Source: Craterostigma plantagineum (lineage: Eukaryota > Streptophyta > Magnoliopsida > Lamiales > Linderniaceae). Taken from it: a DNA stretch of 64,000 bases. Position 1 is the stretch's first letter. Every line of letters begins with the position of its first letter. The notes beneath the pieces are model-generated. The model saw only the letters and a list, made by a program, of their open reading frames with translations, had not been told where the DNA came from and did not search any database. Both the position numbers and the translations under genes were made by a program. This document shows positions 25,370 to 42,238 of the stretch, piece after piece. The stretch covers positions 248,001-312,000 of the forward strand of contig JAPQWV010000122.1 in assembly GCA_027422505.1 (NCBI GenBank), read 5' to 3'.

Positions 25370-28300
25370 ATGCCTAGGAGTTCCAAGCACAAATCTCATA
25401 AAAGTAGCAAACACAGTTCGAAAGATCATTCGAACTCAGAGGATGATGTAGTTAAGAAAAAGGGGAGGAGCGTTAGAGATGACAGTTCCAGTAGGGTTCG
25501 TCATGGTAATGGTGAAGTGTTGGAAGAGTATGTTTCCTCCAAGCGTAGGAAAGAGAAGCTTGATGTTGTTGATCGTTGGGGCGGTGGCGAAATTGAGAGG
25601 CCGGGTGGTAATGGGAACTTCGAGAAGGAGCCTCATATTGAGGGAAACTTGAAGGATGGATCTCGTTCTAAGGAGAGTAGTGATAAAGTTGAGAGTTTGA
25701 GAATTGAGTCAAAGAGTAAGAGTAAGAAGTATGAGAGTGGGAATGTGAGTGAGAGCAAAGGTGAGAGTTTGACATCTGCTTTATTGGATAAAGAAGAGGG
25801 TAATGGTAAATGGGATTCGAGAAGGAAGCATGAGAAGGATTCTTTGGCAAGGAAAGAATGGAAGGAGTCAAAGGAAAAGCGTCGAAGGTCAGGTAGGGAG
25901 GAGAATGGAGGTGGGCAGAGTAACAATGGTGAGACTGAAGTAAAGTTAGTAGATTCGGATTATGGGAAGGAACATGAGAGTCAGTCAGGGGGTGTTGGTG
26001 AAGAGAACCAACATAAACGTGCTCGAGAAAATACTGGTGAGTGATCTCTAGTTGATGGTAGGAACACTGATAGTTGTTCTCATGTGGTATTCTGCTTCTG
26101 AACTGTTTCTGTTTTTCTTTTTTCTCTCGCATATTTTAATCCCTTATTTGCCTGCATAAAATTGTCTTTAACCAGCAAATATTGTTTGATTACTTCTAAA
26201 AGAGCTTTTCGTTCTTTGAAGCAAATTAAAAGTCTCCTTCCTTTCGAGGAGCTCCTGAATGGATTTGCTTCGTTTACTTGTGATTCTGGCTCATCTTGTT
26301 AAGAACTAACTTTTGTAAGGTTTGATAATTTAGTTTGGTGCATGAGGTTCAGTATTGGATTCTTAACCTAGATGTATAAGTTGTATAAGTGTTTCACTGC
26401 CTCGAAATCGTTCTTTATTTGGTCACTGTTCTCCCTTGGAGATTAGTTATGGGATGATTGGTGTACCCACATGATTATAGCAATGTCTCTATTCTCTGTA
26501 ACTCCTCTCCTTCAATCCTATTGCGCGTTACTGTTGAGAAGTAGGTAGTTCTTTGTCGGCCAAGAGGTTCTTTATTCGTGTGATTTTTTGTTTTCACAAT
26601 ATTTTTACACTGGTATGAAAGGAGGCTCAGTTTCAAGAATTATTGCTGCCAGTGATGAAAGACCTTTGGTCTTGTAACTGGTATATACGTCACTGGTGCT
26701 TCATTCAAATTTTTAAGGTGTATCTTTTCCTCTCTGTTTGTTCGTGAACAGAATTGGTGGGAGTTGTATAGTTTTATGGTGTCTTTCTACTCTGCGGTAT
26801 CAGTTATTCTTTTCTATGGCTGTTTCGAAGAAAGTTTCAGTTCCGTTGGGATGAAACTAATGTGTTAGAAGTGGTGATTTCATACTTGATTCTGCTTATG
26901 AAATTCTTATTTAACGTTAAGTTCTTTTCTTTCTCTATCTTTCAGGGTGTTGGTTATAGTGTCTGCTGCAAAGTGTTTTCTTAATAACCATTATATTACC
27001 ATTTTCACATATTTAATTCTCAGAGAGAACGATGATGGATGACTTGCGAAACCCTGATTCTGACTACGAACTAGATAAAAAGTCGCGTAAGAGAAGAGAA
27101 GTTTCGGTTGACAGAGATAAATACTATGATGATCCCAAACATGTTGAGGACAGGCGATCATCTGCTAAAAGTGATCGTCTTAAGGATGTTAAGCGCAGAG
27201 ATGACAAACAGAAGGATGGAGGATATGCCGAAAAATATCGGGGAGATAACTATAAAGACGACAGGAGAAGGGATGAAAGGAACAGAGAGGAAGCTGATAA
27301 GGATTATTATTATTATGATGATGATAAACATCAAGGTGATACTGAAAAAGATCACAATAGAAGAGATGATAGGCATCGTGAAGATATTAAGAAAAGCAAT
27401 AAACATAAAGATGGCAAACGTCGTGAAGATGAACATGGAGGTAGCCAGAGGAAGGATGACAAGTATCGAGAAGCCGTTGAACGAGATGGTAGGCGGGATA
27501 ACAAGTACCAGGATGATGGACATAGGGATAGTAGACGCGAGGAATATCGATATGATGAAGATGATGACAAGGAAAGTAGACGTGCTGATGGGAAATATCA
27601 CGGTCATGGAGAGAGAGAGGATAGACATGGTTATGGAGACGGTGGCCATAGAGATCGGAGGGATGAAAAGTACTATGAAGATATTGAACATGACACCCAT
27701 CAATACGATAGTAAGAAAATGGACGATTTTGGTAAGGAGAAGAGACATGGAGATACCAAGTACAGGGACGAGTATGTTTCAAAGCATCGTTTTGGTGATA
27801 AGTCCGAGCAGAAGCGCTCTAGGGATGATGCCATTGCTGGCACTAATCATTCTAAAAAATCCACGGCATGTGATGATAGCCCAAACCATGATGATCCAAC
27901 AAGGTACAGGACCAATGAAAATGAGAATGGTTCCAGATCTGGCGTTAGCAAGGATCAAAGATCTGATGTGGAAAAGAGAAGTACAGTGTTTCGAAGGCCG
28001 GAGCTGGTTGCTGAGAGAGGGAGGTCAACTTTTAAAGGTTCGGTGGTAGAACTTAGTTCCAGCCATAGCAGAAGGAGGGGCTCACCCACCTCTCGTTCTT
28101 ATGCTCCGCGGGATTATGACAGGTGCACTTCTTTAGATTATATTGTTGGTCTAGATTCGCTGTTTCTTTTGGAAATAGTTGTAAGGTTCATCTTCAGGAA
28201 TGGTAGTTGGATTCTAGATTGAGCAATTTAACCAATAAAAATGGCGATGATATTGACACAATATTACAATTTTCTTTTTTTCGAATGTGCGTTTAGGCTG

Positions 28301-30327
28301 CTGAATTCGGATGAATCCAAGTATAGAGATCACAAGCATGAAGACAAGGTACGGCTCGATAAAACATCTAGTAGAGATTACGTGTAAGGGTCTGAAAAGA
28401 TTCTTCCACCGCAGTCATCGGAACCACTTGTTCAAAAGGACGATGTTTATTTGGATCGCTCTTCTGTGCAGAAGCATGGTGATAAGTCACCTTCATCAAG
28501 TATCGCTAGGAGAAACTTCAGTAGGGAAGATGTCATAAGGCTGAACGTGAGTGTCGAAGAATTAATCCAAAAGGGTGGTGGTTCTCGTGAAGAGAGGCAA
28601 TATTCTGCTAAAGATGTCAGGGTAAACCGAGAATCAGGCATCGAAGTACCACATGGAGATGAACTTTTTCAAGCTGATGGTGATAGTTTATCCATATCAT
28701 CTCCTTTTACGAGAAACAATAATCTCTCTGGCAGTTCTAAACCACCACCACCCATTAGGACCGGTCTAGACAGCCCTTTACCATTTGGTTCTGCCGAAGA
28801 TGATGCCAGAGGTCGGTCCCACATACGTCCTCGGAGGAACGATGGTGATCCACACATGGGGAGAATATCGGGACATGGTTGGAGAGGGATTACGAGCTGG
28901 CCTTCTCCCGTGGCCAACAATTTCTTGCCTTTCCCTCATGCTAATCCCATTGCTTTCCCGTCAGCTGCGATGCAGCCTTTTCCTTCTCCACCTATGTTTG
29001 GTGTCCATCCCTCGATGGAGTTCCCTGGTCCTGGACACGCTATTGGATGGAGAAATCAGGTCAACCATCCGTTTCCCTCGTTGAATGCTTGGGATGCTAG
29101 TAATGCTACCTTTGGTCAACAACCTCATATGTATGGTAGACAAGATTCTGATCGTTCAAGGATTCTACCCGCTGGTTCGAAGCTGGACGACATAGGACAT
29201 TTCTCCAAGGGTCCGAATAGAACTGAGAGTGTGGATAGATCATATTCTGAGAAAGAGAATAGTAACTATTGTCGAAGTGCAGATGTGGTTTCAGCTGATG
29301 ATGTGGAAGTTGATAGCACAGTCACCGATGCCAGCCTGTCAAAGAAATTTAAGAAGAATGATGTGGAGGTTCCCATAGTGGAGGAGATTAATGGGGAAGA
29401 AGCAATCTTGAAGAAAGACGATGAGTGCTTCTGTCAGTTTTACCTTTCGAAACTTGACATTTCTGCAGACCTTGCGGAACCTGAACTGTTTGCCAAGTGC
29501 ACGGGCTTGGTCGATGTGGATCGCGACATCCTATCTGATGCAGATAACGTCAAATTTTTATATGTGGAGGTAGATTGGTTGATTATATGCATGACCCAAT
29601 TGTTTTGTTTTTACCTTTATACGGTTGAATGAGATAAATACTTGTTATCTGGTGCAGAATGCTTTGGAGTCAAAAAGGGCGTTTCATAGACTTTTGAGTT
29701 ATAAACTGTTTGAATCTGTTGACTATTCTGTATATGAGGTATATTCTTTGCCACAAATATTTAAATTTGGTATGCGCTTGCTAGAAGTATGTATGGATTA
29801 GGTGTAGCCTTACTTTCTCCTGAATTGTTGCCGTTTAATATTCGTGGCAGAGTGATTGAGTGGGTTGTTTAAATTGAATGCAGGAATCGATTTCCCTTTA
29901 TAAGAGAAGCAAAGAAAGCATCTGCGCAAAAGAAGATGACGAAAAATCCACTCTGTTAAGTGGGCTTGTAGGGGCTACTGACATTGGAGGTGCAACTGAT
30001 GCTCTTCAAAGCTATGCTGGCGTTAACGAAGATCGTCTGCAAAATGAAGAACGACATGAAGAAAACGAGCAACAGAAAACCGACATGAGCTGTGTAGTGG
30101 GACAACAAGTCGAAGGGAAAGAACCGTCACCCGAAGAAGAAAATGGTGAATATGCTCATAGCAGTTTACCCATTGAACTCGCTAGTCATAATGTTCTTCT
30201 TAATGAGGAATCGAAGTTGATAGATTCAAAGTGTGACCCTCCCTTTGTTATTTCTGATATGATGATGCCATCTGAGGCGTTAGATATAAGTCGGATACAT
30301 GATCATTCTCCTGAAAGCACACATTGA
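25370..30327 (+). CDS. Long charged nuclear protein, plant ZC3H13-like (HIZ2-like); in-frame TAA unless spliced out
   Basis: Exons 25370-26036, 27024-28122, 28297-29569, 29658-29738 and 29884-30327 join in phase to 1,188 codons. The N-terminus (MPRSSKHKSHKSSKHSSKD), SSKRRKEK and a long Arg/Asp/Lys/Glu-rich stretch with many RD, DR and RE dipeptides in exon 2 match plant proteins usually labelled 'zinc finger CCCH domain-containing protein 13-like'. The Arabidopsis counterpart, as I recall, is HIZ2, a HAKAI-interacting part of the m6A writer complex; no CCCH finger is visible here. Exon 3 continues with proline-rich GPGHAIGWRNQ-type sequence. A TAA at 28385-28387 lies in frame in exon 3. A GT at 28349 and AG at 28414 would remove 66 nt (22 codons) including the stop and keep the frame (then 1,165 residues). 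Otherwise the gene is truncated. Family call fairly sure, function inferred. Confidence 0.72.
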
Positions 30328-30803
30328 AACCCCATATTCAGTTTTTTGTTTGATGCTCTGTTGTTTAAAGTGCGGCTGCTTTGTACTTCTATATAAATTT
30401 TTTATGGACCTCTTTTCTACTTCTTACTTGGCTATTGTCACGTATCTATCTGTCAAAAAAGAGCTTCTTAAGCAGAAGTGATGACAACTGCTTGAGTTTC
30501 TTCAGAATCTGACTGGAATGCGGCAAGTTATTACATGGATATGAGTTATCGTAAAAGTCTATTATTTTGCATTGCAGTAAGTGTTGGGTTTCGAGTCAAG
30601 CTATGGGCAGAAGATATCCTTCTAAAAAAGAGACTAAGTCAACACGGCGGAAATAGTCAAGAGTTTCTGGAAATTCAATTGTAGTATGCTACGTCAAAAT
30701 TTGATTAAACTTTTCTTTTTTTTTTTTGACTTGGTATATTTTTCTTTTCTCATACATACGTATTCTCTCGAGTAATTTAATAATATTCGTCACGTCTTCA
30801 AAG

Positions 30804-30809
<6 letters not shown>

Positions 30810-30861
<52 letters not shown>
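30810..30861. repeat. (TC)n-(AC)n compound microsatellite in the LACS leader
   Basis: About 19 TC units followed by about 7 AC units, ending about 128 bp before the LACS ATG, so probably in its 5' UTR or core promoter. Confidence 0.93.
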
Positions 30862-30988
30862 GTACAACGACTGGTCTGGTCTGCGCAGCTGCTCAAGCGC
30901 CTACGTCCTTTCCAAGTATAAAACAACTTCACATAAACAAATATACGCATATACATTACACCACAGAGAGTGTGCTAGAGATATTCTG

Positions 30989-33900
30989 ATGGCGCAAAAG
31001 AAGTTTATAGTGGAGGTTGAACCTTCGAAGCCTGCGAAGGATGGAAAGTCTTCGATGGGGCCTGTGTATCGAAGTGTCTTCGCTAAAGATGGTTTTCCGC
31101 CTCCGATTCCAGGTCTCGAGAGCTGCTGGGATATTTTTCGGTATTATTTCGTCTAACTTTTCCGGATTTTTTTTTCCTTGTTTTGAGATTGTTAAGAGGT
31201 AAGTTCCTTGCTGGTAGTTTGATATGTTATGGTTTCATTTACGCCGCCTATTGAACGAGAGGTTGAGTTTATGAGCTGGTGAACGTTTGATTTAGTGTTG
31301 TGTGCGCGCGCGTGTGTGTGTCGGTGTTTGGTGTTGTATATTTTGACTCTGCTTTTTCTGGTGATACGTTGAGATTCTGAATTTTCCGTTACTTACCTAA
31401 GTGATAAAATGGTAGTTCGTTCGAATTATCGCTCTTCTTGATGCTACGCAACATGGAATTAAGAAAACTGCTAACAGAATTGGTATATAGCTTGTGTAAT
31501 TCGACTCTTCCTTCATATGGATTATCCTGAATTCATCTCTTTTGGTTTTTGGTACAGTTTGTCTGTAGAGAAATTTCCCAATAACAAGATGCTTGGTCGT
31601 CGTGAAATTACCAATGGAAAGGTATACTGTTCTGGGAGCTCATGCATGCTGGCTTGAGCTAGTCTGTTTCCTTTGTTCTTCTTGTATGATGTCAGCCTAA
31701 ATCGCTATTCGTGGCTCTCTAGGCTGGTAACTATACATGGATGACTTACAAAGAAGTATACGACGTTGTGATCAAAGTTGGGAATTCCATCCGCAGTTGT
31801 GGCATTGAGCAAGTAAGAATTGTTATGAACATATCATAATATTCCTTCATGTACTCCTGAGAAAAATTTAAATCTGTTGATGACAAAATTTTGTCCTCCC
31901 CCCAATTGGGTCCTGCTAATATATTATGTTATATGTACACTTGTCTGCATGCCCCACTGTGAGTACAATGTTACCATTAATCTCATTTCCACTTGCTAAC
32001 AATGCAGGGAGGACGATGTGGAATTTATGGTGCTAACAGCCCTGAGTGGATTATGAGTATGGAGGTATGTAAGCTTGCCGAGAATTGGGCTTCCCCTTAA
32101 CAAGTGTTCACCAGCAACTTCTGAAAATTTTTTTTAGATGCCATTCACTGCAAACACATTAAATACTGCATAATATAGCCATCAATCATTTGCAATCATT
32201 TCATGAGTAATTGCACACAATTCCTTATACTTGATGCAGGCGTGTAATGCTCACGGACTTTATTGCGTACCTCTGTATGATACCTTAGGTATTTATATAC
32301 ATTTTTTTGTATTAGTTCTTGGTCATCTCTGTCGTTGGCCAATGGTCAGCAATTCAGGGACATACTAAGCAGAATCAGTATATTACCATTATATTATTTG
32401 TGACTTCTTAGGTGCTGGGGCCGTTGAATTCATTATCAACCATGCTGAAGTTTCACTTGCTTTTGTAGAAGAGAGTAAAATACCCGAGGTATTGATATTA
32501 CCTCAGGAGAAGGAGAAGGAGAAGTGATTATTGAGTATTTTGTATTGGATGTTTTGTCTGGTTTGCCTCGATGCTTTGACTTCTTTGAGTTGAAACTAGA
32601 TATACTGTATATCGTATTAGCTTATGAAATTCATGAAGTTCACTAACATGAATTTTTTGGCTTTCAGTTATTGAAAACACTTCCTGGTTCAGCAAAGTAC
32701 TTGCGAAGTAAGTGTCTTTGCTGTCCGGTTTCCCTTAATTCTGTATTGGTGTTCGTGATGTGTATAATCGTGTTTCTCTATTACAGCTGTTGTAAGCTTC
32801 GGGAAAGTTACTCGTCAGCAGAAGGAAGAAGTTGAAAAACATGGTGTGACTATTTATTCATGGACTGAATTTTTGTCAGTGGTGAGTCTGGTTTACTTAA
32901 AAATATGAGTTACTGAAAACATGGTGTGACTATTTACTTGAACGTTTCTCTATGTTCGGTGAAGTGAATCCAGTTTATTCCTCCATGCTGAGTTATCTCG
33001 AGTTAATTGGTATTTGCTGTAGCAACTTGTTTTCATTGTTCGAGTAAATCCATCATCATAAATCTTTGTTCAACGACGCTCATATTTCGTTTTACATTGA
33101 AATGGCCATCTGATGAAGCTTGCGTAGTAGAAGTCTTTTTCGACATCAAATTTGAAAAATCTTGAATTCTCTTCCGTGGGGCTAATTTGTCCTTTTTAGT
33201 TTCTTTACCTTTCTGATTTATTGTTTTTATGCTTAATATGACTGGATGGGGATGGGATTTAAATTAGCAGATGCCATGAAATGCATAAAGATCAAAAGGT
33301 CGGCGTTTTATGTTTTTATTTTGAAACATAAAGTTCACTCTCAAATTGCTTTCGAAATAGTCTAAGTTGAATTGTTCTTTTCTTATCTTCTTCCCATCTC
33401 TCAGTTAATGCACTGCATCTTAGTTGTGTCTTGGCATTAGAAAGTGTTTATTCGTTTTTTTATTCAATTTGATGATGTGCAGGGTGGAAACCATGAATTT
33501 GATCTTCCAGCGAAAAAGAAAACGGACATTTGTACAATTATGTATACTAGTGGAACAACGGGGGATCCGAAGGGTGTTATGATTTCTAATAATAGCATTG
33601 TTACTTTGATAGCAGGAGTAAAGCGTCTTCTTGGAAGTGTGAATGAATCGGTGAGATTACAAATCTTCATGTAGTTTGCACTAATTACTCAAACTCATCC
33701 TGGTGATGCCATCAAACGCCAAGTGATCTTATCTTAAGCAAAGAATACTATTTTTTTTTCCCAAAATTATATTATGGGTTGATGTTCCCTATATGTCGAT
33801 TGCAGTTGACAGTGAACGATGTCTACCTGTCATATCTTCCTTTGGCTCACATCTTTGATCGGGTCATTGAGGAGTGTTTCATCAATCATGGTGCCTCAAT

Positions 33901-36285
33901 TGGATTTTGGCGGGGGGTAAGAATATTTGCTAAATATTTCAATGACTAACTCTCAGAAAATGATTGAAAATATTCGTTCTCAAATTTATACAGGATGTGA
34001 AGTTATTAGTTGAAGATATTGGAGAGCTTAAACCTACAATCTTTTGCGCTGTTCCGAGAGTATTAGATAGAATTTATTCAGGTTGGCTTTCCATGATAAT
34101 GTATATTATTGCTTGCTTTAGTAGTACTTCTTATCCAGATGATGGATTTATTGTGCGTTTCCACATTCATAATTTTCGAGAAATTGTTGAGAAATCTTGT
34201 TCTCGACCGTCAAATTTGTAGAAAATGATGTGTCTACATTTACTTCTGTTTTGTTTCAGTTTGATTTCTTATGGACTTTTGCCTTCCGTTCTTATCAGGT
34301 TTGCAACAGAAGATTTCTGCTGGTGGTTTCATTAAAAAAACAATGTTCAATATAGGATATTCTCTGTAAGTTTATTTGATACAAAATTCCATTAATTTTT
34401 TTTCCCATTTGCGATCTGAATTTCGGGTTTCAGTCTTTCCTATCTGGAATGCTTTTCATTTATACTGGTTTTGCTTGTATGACGAAGATTTTTTGCATAC
34501 TCATACTGTTTGGAGATGACCTGAAAAATGCTATGACTTGCAAATTTGGTTCAGTCATTTTGCTGCAAAAGGTATTAAGAATGACATTTTCTCGGTGCTT
34601 TTTCAATCTTCAGAAAACTGCGTAGTATGAAGAAGGGTCAGAAACATTCAGAGGCATCTCCATTATTTGACAAAGTTGTCTTTAGTAAGGTACTTTATCT
34701 GGATTCATTTTCCCCGAAGAAAGATAATAAAATACTTTAAAATTCCAGTAAGGAAAGCTTATTGTCACGTACATGTCTTCCAGGTAAAACAAGGTTTAGG
34801 GGGGAGAGTAAGACTCATCTTATCTGGAGCAGCTCCTCTTGCCTCCCACGTGGAAGAGTTTTTACGTGTGGTCTCATGCGCTTATGTTCTTCAAGGATAT
34901 GGTGAAGATTATGAACAACCCTTAACACATCAATACAAAATTTGCATAACTCCAAAATAGTTTATCAAAGTAACAGCTTAGTTCTCACTTTCCCTCTTTT
35001 AATATTTCACTCACATGGTCTTATTGTTGGGGATTCATATAGGTCTCACTGAAACTTGTGCTGGTACATTTGTTTCCATCCCTGACGAGATGAACATGCT
35101 AGGAACTGTGGGCCCTCCTGTTCCCAACGTTGATGTTCGCCTCGAATCCGTTGCTGAAATGGGCTACGATGCCCTTTCAACTCAGCCCCGTGGAGAAGTG
35201 TGTGTAAGAGGTGATACGTTATTTTCGGGCTACTATAAACGTGAGGACCTTACTCAAGAAGTCTTTGTTGATGGCTGGTTTCACACAGGTTCGTCCTTAC
35301 TCAGTCGTCGATAATGTAATCTCACTTTGGTTAATGGCATCAGCCTGACTCAATATGCCATTGAAGGACGTTGCTCCACCTAAAATCGATCAGTTTCAGA
35401 ATAAAATCATCATATTTTAACAGTTTTGTTGAATTTTTCGTTTTCAGTTCTGTCGTGGTGTAAATTGAATAAAAGTGTTACTCATATGTTTTCTTCAGGA
35501 GATATCGGCGAATGGCAGTCAGATGGTAGTTTGAGAATTATCGATCGCAAGAAAAACATATTCAAACTATCACAAGGAGAATACGTTGCAGTAGAGAACT
35601 TGGAAAACATCTACGGTCAAGTTCCTGATGTCGACTCGGTGTGAAGAGATCCATTTTTTCTTTTCTGCGTACCTCTTCCCTTTAATAAGTAGAAACATCG
35701 AATTAAAATATAGCTTTTCCATCTGTTCATCTGATATGTGAAATTGAGATGATTTATTTGCAGATATGGGTTTACGGTAATAGCTTCGAGTCTTCCCTCG
35801 TTGCAGTCATCAACCCGAACGAACAAGCAGTGAAGCAATATGCTGAACAGAATGGCGTGTCTGGCGATTTCAATTCCCTCTGTGAGAATGCCAAAGTGAA
35901 GGAATACTTCCTTGAAGAGCTCAAAAGGATCGCTAAAGAAAAGAAGGTTCGTAAATTGCCTCTGCAACGACGTTTTTCGTGGTTACTACAGCACAGCAGT
36001 GTTTATGACTTAAAAATGACCAAAAATTCTTGTGGGTTCAGTTAAAGGGCTTTGAATTCATAAGAGCAGTGCATCTTGATCCAATCCCATTTGACATTGA
36101 AAGGGACCTCATAACGCCGACATTCAAGAAGAAGAGACCTCAGTTGCTTAAATACTACCAGGTTATCAGTTTATCCTTTTCTTTTTCTTTTTTCTTCTCT
36201 CAAAGATATGCATAACTTACTGATGTAGAACTGTATATCTTTTTGCAGAGTGCCATTGACCACATGTACAAGAGTGCTAAATAGT
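30989..36285 (+). CDS. LACS4: Long-chain acyl-CoA synthetase, LACS4-like
   Basis: About 19 exons. The start at 30989 gives [19 protein letters not shown] and the last exon ends [11 protein letters not shown] with TAG at 36283. LACS enzymes activate free long-chain fatty acids to acyl-CoA with ATP, for lipid synthesis and export; LACS4 and its kin act at the endoplasmic reticulum. Visible motifs in order: [20 protein letters not shown] near the N-terminus; [19 protein letters not shown]; the AMP-binding P-loop [13 protein letters not shown] (near 33545); [53 protein letters not shown] (split by an intron); WFHTGDIGEW; and the adenylate-sensing [20 protein letters not shown]. The C-terminus holds [23 protein letters not shown]. 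All splice phases I checked hold and no frame break was found. LACS3 or LACS5 are alternatives in the same clade. Confidence 0.93.
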
Positions 36286-37067
36286 GAGCTTCACACTTCA
36301 TCTTATCCACAAACATGTCACTTTCGACCAGACTCTGTTTTCTGTATATCTATCTATTATCCATACTTAAACCCTATCTCTCATGTCATGTGTATGATGC
36401 ATATATGTAATATGGTTGTTATTGTTCCTTTGTACGTGTTTTGCCTTTCTGTAAGGGCATCTTCTCCCATCATTTTTTACAGAACATTAAGGAAAAATCG
36501 TGTGATCTCTCTGTTAGGAATTGGACAACTTCTAAGAGAAACGAAAATGGAATAGGTAGCCAAAAAACAACTGACTTGTACGCAAGTAAGAGTTGCAGAA
36601 ATGTTGTGAAGTTTACAACATAAACAAATACAGAAGAGAACTCGACTTTGCTCTCAAGAACGTACAAGCATAAATAAGAAAAGCATACAAACACACACAC
36701 ACACACACAGTGATCATTTGAAGTTTCTTGACTCTGATCCATCTTCACTCTCACTCAGCAGCTTTCTCTTCTATCCTTGTAATAAATGGTGAAAAGGAGA
36801 AAGAACGAGGATGAGCACCTGTTATTCGATACGTCCCTTCGCTCCTTTCTTCCTCCAATTCCCGCCATATTTTTCGGATCAAGAAAAAAAAAAAACACTC
36901 GCTAATAAACACACCTAACGACCACAAGCTACTACACAGATTCTTGAAAACGTAACAGAAAACGCGTTTTTCGGACCATATCCCGTCGTAGTATAACTGC
37001 ACACTTCTCATCCATCATAAGCTCAAATAAAAAAAAAACTCGAGCTACGATCTTGAGATTCTTCTCC
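36286..37067. other. 3' flanks of two convergent genes
   Basis: The LACS 3' UTR and the 3' UTR of the endoglucanase meet here. A (CA)n run of 10 units lies at 36690-36709. No separate gene was seen. Confidence 0.6.
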
Positions 37068-41889
<4,822 letters not shown>

Positions 41890-42231
41890 GTCAAAATTAT
41901 AAAAATGGGTCACTAAGTATATCATTTTTTTTTATTTTAGTTCACTACTTTGCCAATTACAAAATTAGGTCAATAGGTATGTATATAGTAACAAAATTGG
42001 ATCACTAGTTACAAAACTATGTCATTAAGTATGTATATAGTAACAAAACTAGATCACTAAGTATGTATATATTTATTAATTTGAGTCTAAGGATGTATAC
42101 AATAAGAAAAAAGAGATCAGTAACATAATTTTGTTACTACATACTCAGTGACCAAGTTTTGCAGCTGGCATATATAGTGACCCAAAATCGAAAATTGGCA
42201 TAGTTAGTGACTCATTTTTATAATTTTCCCG
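41890..42231. mobile_element. Foldback/MITE-like element, about 340 bp
   Basis: The ends are inverted copies: AAAATTATAAAAATG then GGTCACTAAGTAT at the left, and the same with two mismatches read from the right end. TATAATA flanks both sides (41883-41889 and 42232-42238), a possible 7-bp target duplication, though AT-rich context makes chance likely. Inside, a module containing AAGTATGTATATAGTAACAA is repeated with a period of about 53 bp, with inverted relatives in the right half. There is no coding capacity. Confidence 0.75.
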
Positions 42232-42238
42232 TATAATA

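Noticed and set aside
27108..28049. Plus-strand frame rich in Met and Ile within the HIZ2-like exon 2
   Set aside because: A shifted reading of GAT/AGA-rich coding sequence; the other frame gives the charged protein and matches the splice phases.
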